Source of the DNA: Streptomyces iconiensis
GTDB lineage: Bacteria > Actinomycetota > Actinomycetes > Streptomycetales > Streptomycetaceae
Direction of reading: 5' to 3'
DNA length: 64,000 nt
NCBI RefSeq assembly: GCF_028657195.3
Contig: NZ_JANCPR020000044.1
Location: 1 to 64,000, forward strand
The notes beneath the pieces are model-generated. The model worked only from the letters and a program-made list of their open reading frames with translations, searched no databases and was not told where the DNA came from. A program made the translations under genes and the position numbers. Shown one piece after another: positions 58,095-64,000 of this stretch (position 1 is its first letter; each line of letters begins with the position of its first letter).

Positions 58095-58841
58095 TCAGGC
58101 CCCGGCCTCCTTGGTGACGAGGGAGACGGCTTCTTCCTCGTCGTCGGTGACGTGGAACAGCTCCAGGTCGCGCTCGGACGCCTTGCCCTCGGCGACGACG
58201 GAACCGCGCACCCAGTCCACGAGCCCCTTCCAGTAGTCCGTGCCCAGCAGCACGATCGGGAAGCGGGTGACCTTCTGGGTCTGGACGAGGGTGAGGGCCT
58301 CGAACAGTTCGTCCAGGGTGCCGAGTCCGCCCGGCAGCACGACGAACCCGGTGGCGTACTTGACGAACATGGTCTTGCGCACGAAGAAGTAGCGGAAGTT
58401 CACGCCGATGTCGACGTACTGGTTCATGCCCTGCTCGAAGGGCAGCTCGATGCCGAGTCCGACGGATGTGCCGCCCGCCTCCAGCGCTCCCTTGTTGGCC
58501 GCCTCCATGGCGCCGGGGCCGCCGCCCGTGATGACGGCGAAGCCCGCATCGGCCAGCGCGCGGCCGATACGCACGCCCTTCTCGTACTCCGGTGAGTCCG
58601 AAGGGGTGCGGGCCGAGCCGAAGACGCTGACGGCCGGGCCGAGTTCCGCCAGGGCTCCGAAGCCCTCCACGAACTCCGACTGGATGCGCATGACGCGCCA
58701 GGGGTCCTTGTGGATGAAGTCGGAGGGCCCAGCGGTGTCCAGCAGCCGCTGATCGGTCGTCCCCGGCTGCACCTGGCCACGGCGGCGCACCACGGGTCCC
58801 AGCCGCTGTTCCTTCGGCTCCCTGCTGGCCTTGTCGGTCAT
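58095..58841 (-). CDS. LOG-family protein (TIGR00730; cytokinin-activating/Rossmann)
   Basis: A 248-residue Rossmann protein with VFGSARTP, GGGPGAMEAANKGA and the diagnostic PGGLGTLDE motif. LOG proteins cleave adenosine 5'-monophosphate-type nucleotides to release bases; in actinobacteria the exact substrate is open. ATG 58841. Convergent with folP and 87 bp downstream of dapE on the same strand. Confidence 0.9.
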   Translation of the reverse strand: MTDKASREPKEQRLGPVVRRRGQVQPGTTDQRLLDTAGPSDFIHKDPWRVMRIQSEFVEGFGALAELGPAVSVFGSARTPSDSPEYEKGVRIGRALADAGFAVITGGGPGAMEAANKGALEAGGTSVGLGIELPFEQGMNQYVDIGVNFRYFFVRKTMFVKYATGFVVLPGGLGTLDELFEALTLVQTQKVTRFPIVLLGTDYWKGLVDWVRGSVVAEGKASERDLELFHVTDDEEEAVSLVTKEAGA

Positions 58842-58928
58842 ACGGTGCTCCCTCCGCCTGCGATCTTTCGCTTCAGGGTACGCAGACAGGGCAGCCTCGC
58901 GGCGGCCAATCCGGGCGTTGGATGCGCG

Positions 58929-60008
58929 TCAGGACGAGAGCCAGTGCCGCAGCCGCTCCTCGCACCGCAGAATCAGCCTGGTTTCAACCCTTTCATCCCG
59001 CTTGTGGGCGAGATTGGGGTCACCCGGGCCGTAGTTGACCGCGGGCACCCCCAGGGCGCTGAACCGGGAGACATCGGTCCAGCCGAACTTGGGCCTCGGC
59101 CTTCCGCCCACCGCCTCGACGAAGGCACGGGCAGCGGGCCGGTCCAGACCCGGCAGGGCGCCGGGCGAGCTGTCGTCCACGGCCAGTTCGTCGACCCCGC
59201 ACCCGGCGAAGACCTCGCGCACGTGCGCGACCGCCTCTTCCTCGCTCCTGTCGGGCGCGTACCTGTAGTTGACCGTCACGGTGCACACGTCCGGGATCAC
59301 GTTGCCCGCGACGCCGCCCTCGACGCGGACGGCGTTGAGGCCCTCGTGGTACTCCAGACCGTCGATCACGGGGCGGCGGGGCTCGTACGCCTCCAGGCGG
59401 GCCAGGATCGGCGCCGCCGCGTGGATGGCGTTGGCGCCCAGCCAGCCGCGCGCCGAGTGCGCCCGCACACCGGTGGTGCGCAGGTTGACCCGCAACGTGC
59501 CCTGGCAGCCGCCCTCCACCTCGCCCTCAGAGCCCTCCAGGAGCACCGCGAAGTCGCCCGCCAGCCAGTCGGGGTGGGCCTCGGCCACATGACCGAGACC
59601 GTTGAGGTGCGCGGCGACCTCCTCGTTGTCGTAGAAGACGAACGTGAGGTCGCGGTTGGGCTCGGGCACCGTGGCGGCGATGCGGAGCTGTACGGCGACG
59701 CCCGACTTCATGTCCGTCGTACCGCAGCCCCACAGCAGCCCGTCGTCGTCGAGACGCGAGGGCACGTTGTCGGCGATGGGCACGGTGTCCAGGTGCCCCG
59801 CGAGGATGACGCGTTCGGGGCGGCCGAGGAACGTACGGGCGACGACGTTGTTGCCGTACCTGTCGACACGCAGATGGGGCAGCTCGCCCAGTGCCGCCTC
59901 GACGGCGTCGGCGAGTACCTTCTCGTTCCCGCTCTCCGAGGGGATGTCGACGAGTTGCGCGGTGAGCCGCGCGGCGTCCTGATGCAGGTCGAGTGCGCTG
60001 TGAGGCAT
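58929..60008 (-). CDS. dapE: Succinyl-diaminopimelate desuccinylase
   Basis: A 359-residue M20 enzyme that removes succinate from N-succinyl-LL-diaminopimelate in lysine and peptidoglycan synthesis. Metal and catalytic motifs are AGHLDTVP, GTTDMKSG, YDNEEV and LEGSEGEVEGGCQGTL; the lid domain follows. ATG 60008. Its partner dapC lies 2 kb away. Confidence 0.93.
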   Translation of the reverse strand: MPHSALDLHQDAARLTAQLVDIPSESGNEKVLADAVEAALGELPHLRVDRYGNNVVARTFLGRPERVILAGHLDTVPIADNVPSRLDDDGLLWGCGTTDMKSGVAVQLRIAATVPEPNRDLTFVFYDNEEVAAHLNGLGHVAEAHPDWLAGDFAVLLEGSEGEVEGGCQGTLRVNLRTTGVRAHSARGWLGANAIHAAAPILARLEAYEPRRPVIDGLEYHEGLNAVRVEGGVAGNVIPDVCTVTVNYRYAPDRSEEEAVAHVREVFAGCGVDELAVDDSSPGALPGLDRPAARAFVEAVGGRPRPKFGWTDVSRFSALGVPAVNYGPGDPNLAHKRDERVETRLILRCEERLRHWLSS

Positions 60009-60094
60009 GCCGCCACCCTACGGCCGGACACACGCCCCTCCGCACGCTCCCGGCGCCTCCCGCCCGCAGCGGACGGGCACCGCGGGACAGCGGA

Positions 60095-60100
60095 TACCTT
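60095..60100 (+). promoter_or_regulatory. -10 element of a likely leaderless promoter
   Basis: TACCTT fits the TANNNT -10 pattern and ends seven bases before the GTG start at 60108, which would therefore be the first transcribed base. No ribosome site is present. Confidence 0.4.
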
Positions 60101-60107
60101 TGACCGC

Positions 60108-61100
60108 GTGCCCTACTCAGGACCGGCCCGCACGCCCCGTACGTCCCGCGCGAAGGGCCGCGGCAAGCTGCTCAGGATCGCCGTGGCCTGCGTCGTGCTG
60201 CTCGCGATCACCGCCTATGTGGCGGTGCGGCTCGTCACGGGCGAGGAAGGCGTGGCGAGCTGTGTCGTGCACGCCGACGGCGCCTCGGCAGGCGGGGGCG
60301 GCGGTGACTACGAACTCAAGCCGGGGCAGGCGGTGAACGCTGCCACGATCGCCGCGGTCGCCTCACAGCGCGGGCTGCCCGAGCGCGCCGTGACCATAGC
60401 CCTGGCCACCGCCATGCAGGAGTCCACGCTGCACAACATCCGTCACGGTGACCGGGATTCGGTCGGCCTCTTCCAGCAGCGCCCCTCGCAGGGCTGGGGC
60501 ACGGAGGAGCAGATCCAGGACGCGGTGTACTCGGCGGGCAAGTTCTACGACCACCTGGTGAAGATCCCCGGCTACTCACGGCTGCCGCTGACCGTCGCCG
60601 CACAGCGCGTCCAGCGCAGCGGCTTCCCCCAGGCGTACGCGAAGCACGAGGCCAACGCCACGCTGCTCACCGCGGCGCTCACAGGGCGCAAGGCAGCGGC
60701 GCTCAACTGCACGCCCGAGCCGGGGAACGACCGCGAGCCGGGCGACGCCGAGCGCGTACGGGCCCAGCTGGTGCGGGAGTTCGGCAAGGGCGTGCTGGCC
60801 GAAGGCGCCGGCACGGTGACCCCGGCAGCCGCACGCGCGGGCGGGAGCAAGCCGGAGACGGCGATGACCGTACCCGCGCGCGGCGAGCGCAGGGGCTGGG
60901 AGCTGGCGCACTGGGCGCTCGCGAACGCCTCGGCGCTGCACATCGAGCGGATCTCGTTCGCGGGCCGCGTATGGAGCGCGGAGCAGGCCGGCGACGGCTG
61001 GCGCGAGAGCGGGTCCGGCTCGGGCGCGAAGGGCGGCGAGGGTACAGGAGACGGGCGCTCCGGGGGCTCCGTCGTGCTGCGACTCGCGACCGGACGTTAG
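60108..61100 (+). CDS. Membrane-anchored lysozyme-like/transglycosylase-like protein
   Basis: A 330-residue protein with an N-terminal membrane anchor (LLRIAVACVVLLAITAYVAV). The domain following it has a transglycosylase-like pattern: IALATAMQESTLHN, then DSVGLFQQRPSQGWG and YSAGKFYDHL. The Glu in MQEST could be catalytic. The C-terminal part is variable and ends in a Gly/Ser-rich stretch. It is often labelled heavy-metal transporter, for which I see no basis. GTG 60108 appears leaderless. Confidence 0.8.
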   Translation: MPYSGPARTPRTSRAKGRGKLLRIAVACVVLLAITAYVAVRLVTGEEGVASCVVHADGASAGGGGGDYELKPGQAVNAATIAAVASQRGLPERAVTIALATAMQESTLHNIRHGDRDSVGLFQQRPSQGWGTEEQIQDAVYSAGKFYDHLVKIPGYSRLPLTVAAQRVQRSGFPQAYAKHEANATLLTAALTGRKAAALNCTPEPGNDREPGDAERVRAQLVREFGKGVLAEGAGTVTPAAARAGGSKPETAMTVPARGERRGWELAHWALANASALHIERISFAGRVWSAEQAGDGWRESGSGSGAKGGEGTGDGRSGGSVVLRLATGR

Positions 61101-61397
61101 TTCCCGCGATCGCCCGTCCCGGGGACGCCGGGTCCACCTGAGTGGACGCCGGGTCGCCCACCCGGCGCACTCCGTCCCTGAGCGGTGACTTGCCTGGAGA
61201 GACGGGGTCCGGCTCCTCACGTACAGGTCAACTCGCCGCGTGGAATGCCCAGTTTGCGGGCCCACGGGTCCGGCCGCATTGCCAATCCTTTACCTGGATT
61301 CCCCGCAACCTGTGTGCCGCCCCCGGCGATAGGCACTGCGCCCGACCGGGGGAATCGGCCGGGCACTCCACAACCCCTTCTCCGTCAAAGGAGCACC
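61101..61397. other. Intergenic region (297 bp)
   Basis: Contains two copies of GGACGCCGGGTC (about 61122 and 61143) with GTCCAC-CTGA-GTGGAC able to form a small hairpin, and the ribosome site AAAGGAG before 61398. I see no gene; the promoter of the secreted-protein gene is presumably here. Confidence 0.5.
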
Positions 61398-61823
61398 ATG
61401 TCCCTCCCCCTCACGCGCCGGATCGCCCAGGCCGCGCTGCTGACCGCGGCGGGCGCCGCCTCCGCCGTCGGTGCCGCCGGTTCGGCGAGCGCAGCCGACA
61501 TGCCCCCGAGCCCGGTGGGCGGGCTGAGCAATCTGGACGGCGCGGGCATCGGCAACGCCGTGGACAAGGCGTCCACGGACACCACAGGGCTGGCCGGGGA
61601 GGCCGGCGGCAACGCCGTCAAGAAGTCCGTACCGACAGCGGGCAAGGCCGTCGGCAACACCGGCAAGACCGCGGCTCCGGCCGCCCAGAAGGTCGCGAGC
61701 AACACCGCGGGCGAGACGGGTGGCCTGCTCGGCGACACCGCCTCCTCCGCCACCGGCAAGGGTCTGCCCACCGGCAAGGGCCTGCCCACCCCGGGCAGCC
61801 TCGGCGGCCTGCCGGTCGGCTGA
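61398..61823 (+). CDS. Small secreted protein of unknown function
   Basis: A 141-residue protein behind AAAGGAGCACC. A signal peptide (MSLPLTRRIAQAALLTAAG onward) should be cut near ASA-AD at about residue 32. The mature part is rich in Gly, Ala, Thr, Lys and Ser without cysteine, with repeats such as TGKGLPTGKGLPTPG, and is probably unstructured. No family function is known. Confidence 0.8.
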   Translation: MSLPLTRRIAQAALLTAAGAASAVGAAGSASAADMPPSPVGGLSNLDGAGIGNAVDKASTDTTGLAGEAGGNAVKKSVPTAGKAVGNTGKTAAPAAQKVASNTAGETGGLLGDTASSATGKGLPTGKGLPTPGSLGGLPVG

Positions 61824-61848
61824 GCCCGCCTGCCGGCCGGCACAACGG

Positions 61849-61888
61849 CCGAGGGGCCCCGGATCATCGGTGATCCGGGGCCCCTCGG
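61849..61888. terminator. 18-bp stem terminator
   Basis: Positions 61849-61866 pair perfectly with 61871-61888 around TCGG, between the secreted-protein gene and convergent dapC. Confidence 0.85.
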
Positions 61889-61943
61889 GCGTGTTCATGT
61901 GCGCCGGCCCGGCGCGGCCCGTACGGGCGCGCGGACCGGGTGC

Positions 61944-63041
61944 TCAGCTCTCCAGCCGTCGTACGGCGGCGCCGACGCGCTCGTCGGTGGCCGTGAGGGC
62001 CACGCGGACGAAGCGGTCGCCCGCGGGCCCGTAGAAGTCACCGGGGGCCACGAGGATGCCGCGCTTGCACAGGTCGCCGACCGTGTCCCAGCACGACTCG
62101 TCCCTGGTCGCCCACAAGTAGAGCGACGCTTCGCTGTGTTCGATACGGAAACCGGCCGACTCCAGGGCGGCGCGCAGCGCCGTACGGCGTGCCATGTAGC
62201 GCTCGCGCTGCTCCGCCACGTGGTCGTCGTCACCGAGCGCGGCGACGACCGCCGCCTGTACGGGTGCGGGGGTCATCATGCCGCCGTGCTTGCGGATCTG
62301 GAGCAGCTCGCCCAGTACGCCGGCGTCGCCCGCGGCGAACGCCGCGCGGTAGCCGGCGAGGTTCGAGCGCTTGGAGAGCGAGTGGACCGCCACGATGCCC
62401 TCGTAGGAGCCGCCGCACACGTCGGGGTGCAGCACCGAGACGGGGTCGCTCTCCCAGCCCAGCTCCACGTAGCACTCGTCGCTGAAGACCAGCACTCCGT
62501 GCTCGCGCGCCCAGGCGACGACGGCGCGCAGCTCGTCCTTGCCCAGCACGCGACCTGTGGGGTTGGAGGGCGAGTTGAGCCACAGCAGCCGCAGCCCGGC
62601 GGGGTCCAGCTCGGTCGGTTCGTCGTACGCGACGTACTCGGCTCCGGCGAGGCGCGCGCCGACCTCGTATGTCGGGTAGGCCAGCCGCGGGAAGGCGACC
62701 CGGTCCCCGGGGCCCAGGCCCAGCTGGGTGGGCAGCCAGGCGACCAGTTCCTTGGAGCCGACCACGGGCAGGACGTTGCGGTGCTCAAGACCGCGCGCGC
62801 CCAGCCGCCGTGCGCACCACCCGGTGATCGCGTCACGCAGCGCCGGTGTGCCCCACACCGTGGGATAGCCCGGGCTGTCGGCCGCCTCGGTGAGCGCCCG
62901 CCTGATCACCTCGGGCACCGGGTCCACAGGGGTGCCGACGGACAGGTCGACGATGCCGTCGGGATGCGCGGCAGCCGTGGTCTTGTACGACTCGAGCCGG
63001 TCCCAGGGGAAGACGGGAAGCCGGCCGGATACGGCAGACAC
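61944..63041 (-). CDS. dapC: N-succinyldiaminopimelate aminotransferase
   Basis: A 365-residue class I PLP aminotransferase. PGYPTVWGTPALRDAI, NSPSNPTGRV, FSDECYVELGW and the Schiff-base lysine in HSLSKRSNLAGYR are intact. It makes N-succinyl-LL-diaminopimelate, the substrate of DapE. GTG 63041. It lies 159 bp downstream of fdxA with a strong terminator between them, as is usual in actinobacteria. Confidence 0.93.
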   Translation of the reverse strand: MSAVSGRLPVFPWDRLESYKTTAAAHPDGIVDLSVGTPVDPVPEVIRRALTEAADSPGYPTVWGTPALRDAITGWCARRLGARGLEHRNVLPVVGSKELVAWLPTQLGLGPGDRVAFPRLAYPTYEVGARLAGAEYVAYDEPTELDPAGLRLLWLNSPSNPTGRVLGKDELRAVVAWAREHGVLVFSDECYVELGWESDPVSVLHPDVCGGSYEGIVAVHSLSKRSNLAGYRAAFAAGDAGVLGELLQIRKHGGMMTPAPVQAAVVAALGDDDHVAEQRERYMARRTALRAALESAGFRIEHSEASLYLWATRDESCWDTVGDLCKRGILVAPGDFYGPAGDRFVRVALTATDERVGAAVRRLES

Positions 63042-63100
63042 TGTTGGGGCTCACTTTCTGGAGGCGCCGGAGAATGCCTCCTGGTGGCACGGAAGACATC

Positions 63101-63143
63101 GCGGTCCCGTACGGCGGGCGCTCGGCCCGCCGTACGGGACCGC
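63101..63143. terminator. 19-bp stem terminator between fdxA and dapC
   Basis: GCGGTCCCGTACGGCGGGC (63101-63119) is perfectly complementary to 63125-63143, loop GCTCG. It should end the fdxA transcript ahead of dapC. Confidence 0.82.
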
Positions 63144-63200
63144 GGACTTGCTCCGGAGGCCGGGGTCAGCGCGCTGACCGCCCGGCCTGGGGGCGCGGAA

Positions 63201-63527
63201 TCACTCGTCGTGTTCCTGCGGCGGGAGGGCCGAGATGACCGGGTGGTCCTTCTCGATCAGGCCCAGCTTGCTGGCACCACCGGGCGAACCGAGGTCGTCG
63301 AAGAACTCGACGTTCGCCTTGTAGTAGTCCTTCCACTCCTCGGGAGTGTCATCCTCGTAGAAGATGGCCTCGACCGGGCAGACCGGCTCACAGGCTCCGC
63401 AGTCGACGCATTCGTCCGGGTGGATGTACAAGGACCGCTGGCCCTCGTAGATGCAGTCGACGGGGCACTCCTCGATGCAGGCCTTGTCCTTAAGGTCGAC
63501 ACAAGGCTCCGCGATGACGTAAGTCAC
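63201..63527 (-). CDS. fdxA: 7Fe ferredoxin (3Fe-4S/4Fe-4S)
   Basis: A 108-residue ferredoxin. Cysteines at 9, 17, 21 and 25 (CVDLKDKACIEECPVDCI) and 40, 43, 46, 50 (CVDCGACEPVCP) give one 3Fe-4S and one 4Fe-4S cluster. It carries electrons to partners such as cytochrome P450s. GTG 63527 follows GAGGAACG; the longer upstream frame is not real. Confidence 0.95.
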   Translation of the reverse strand: MTYVIAEPCVDLKDKACIEECPVDCIYEGQRSLYIHPDECVDCGACEPVCPVEAIFYEDDTPEEWKDYYKANVEFFDDLGSPGGASKLGLIEKDHPVISALPPQEHDE

Positions 63528-63666
63528 GCTGTCGTTCCTCCTCGATAGGGCTGGCGGGCCGGTGTCCGGCTCCGCCACGGGGCGCGCGGGAGCGCGGCGA
63601 CGTCGATGCCCACACCTAGTATCTCCGTTCCGGGGCACAAGACGAACAGGAGGGGCGGGTAGAGCT

Positions 63667-64000
63667 GTGGAATTCACCACGGGAGGACGTCTTGAAGTCC
63701 GTATCACCGCGTCCGACGTGGGAAAACGCGTCTCCGTGAGGTCATTGACCGCCGCTGGAGAGCGGCTCGGAAGGTTCACGGACACGGTCGGCATTCTCAC
63801 ATCGTGGACCGGTGGCGTGCTCAGGATCACCCGGCGCGATGGTGAGCATGTGGAGATCGAGGAGGAGTCGATGGTCGCTGGAAAGACCGTTCCCCAAACT
63901 CCGGCGCGCAGGCGCGGAGTCCCCTCGGCCACCGTGCGCGAACTGGTCACCGTCGCCGCGCGGGGCTGGCCGCCCGCCGAGTCCGAACGGCTGGGCGAGT
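63667..64000 (+). CDS. GNAT acetyltransferase, N-terminal part (CG3035-type)
   Basis: The frame opens at GTG 63667 after AGGAGGGG and runs off the window (111 codons seen). It begins VEFTTGGRLEVRITASDVGK and ends in PAESERLGE. This N-terminal small-barrel region (DTVGILTSWTGGVLRITRRDG) fits the actinobacterial acetyltransferases annotated as N-acetylglutamate synthase of the CG3035 family, which commonly lie divergent from fdxA. The catalytic domain lies outside the window. Confidence 0.75.
   Translation, partial: MEFTTGGRLEVRITASDVGKRVSVRSLTAAGERLGRFTDTVGILTSWTGGVLRITRRDGEHVEIEEESMVAGKTVPQTPARRRGVPSATVRELVTVAARGWPPAESERLGE

Noticed and set aside
58710..60107. N-terminal part of a 796-codon plus-strand frame ending in the lysozyme-like gene
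   Set aside because: Antisense to dapE, with no homology; the real protein begins at the leaderless GTG 60108.
1..64000. CRISPR arrays, insertion sequences, prophage or att sites, tRNA genes
   Set aside because: No regularly spaced direct repeats of CRISPR type, no transposase or integrase, and no cloverleaf with conserved TTCGANNC arm was seen; synteny is that of the chromosome core.

Overview
The window is a contiguous piece of an actinobacterial chromosome, almost certainly from Streptomyces or a close relative. The DNA is very GC-rich, codon third positions are strongly GC-biased, GTG starts are common, and families such as WhiB-like regulators, AdnAB, MoeZ, DUF3107, DUF3117 and DUF6758 are present. 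Gene order follows the conserved core of streptomycete genomes and, over several stretches, that of mycobacteria: wblC/whiB7-uvrD2-mrx-nudC, adnA-adnB, moeZ, TetR-DUF3107, sigma-anti-sigma-htrA-tatB, and tag-DivIVA-folP-LOG-dapE. I see no prophage, insertion sequence, CRISPR array, rRNA or tRNA gene. Novelty here lies in regulatory leaders, repeats, rare start codons and one polysaccharide-type operon rather than in a mobile island.

Layout. 1-14.4 kb: antibiotic-stress regulator WblC with an attenuator-like leader, then DNA repair and redox genes (UvrD2-type helicase, mycoredoxin, NudC, M20 dipeptidase, AdnA/AdnB recombination helicase-nuclease, alkyltransferase-like protein). 14.5-21.4 kb: a 1001-residue membrane protein of the LPG-synthase/flippase type, a 37-bp tandem repeat, and two tandem secreted S33 peptidase lipoproteins. 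21.5-31 kb (minus strand): MoeZ; an operon of PelF-like glycosyltransferase, membrane protein, 32-codon ORF, nucleotide-sugar epimerase and spherulin-4/GH135-like protein; then a DUF3152 putative metalloprotease and an alpha/beta hydrolase. 31-41.5 kb: small acidic protein, TetR regulator, DUF3107, ferritin-like protein, DEAD-box RNA helicase, hydrolase, MarC protein, PHP phosphoesterase, DUF6758, MFS transporter and SUFU-domain protein. 42-48 kb: CorA, a split-barrel-like protein, an LppX/LprAFG-type lipoprotein, a soluble MgtE/CBS protein with DUF1003, and Mrp. 48-54.4 kb: envelope-stress module (ECF sigma, zinc anti-sigma, HtrA, TatB) with a divergent O-methyltransferase. 54.5-64 kb: DUF3117, enoyl-CoA hydratase, Tag, DivIVA-like protein, FolP paralogue, LOG protein, DapE, transglycosylase-like protein, small secreted protein, DapC, FdxA and the start of an acetyltransferase.

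How the parts work together. The sigma factor and its membrane anti-sigma factor probably sense envelope stress and control HtrA and TatB. DapC and DapE catalyse adjacent steps of diaminopimelate synthesis. AdnA and AdnB should form one heterodimeric end-resection machine. The glycosyltransferase operon has the parts list of a small secreted or cell-bound hexosamine polysaccharide system resembling Pel and is the most interesting candidate for an undescribed pathway. Many convergent gene pairs are separated by strong perfect hairpins that probably terminate transcription from both sides.
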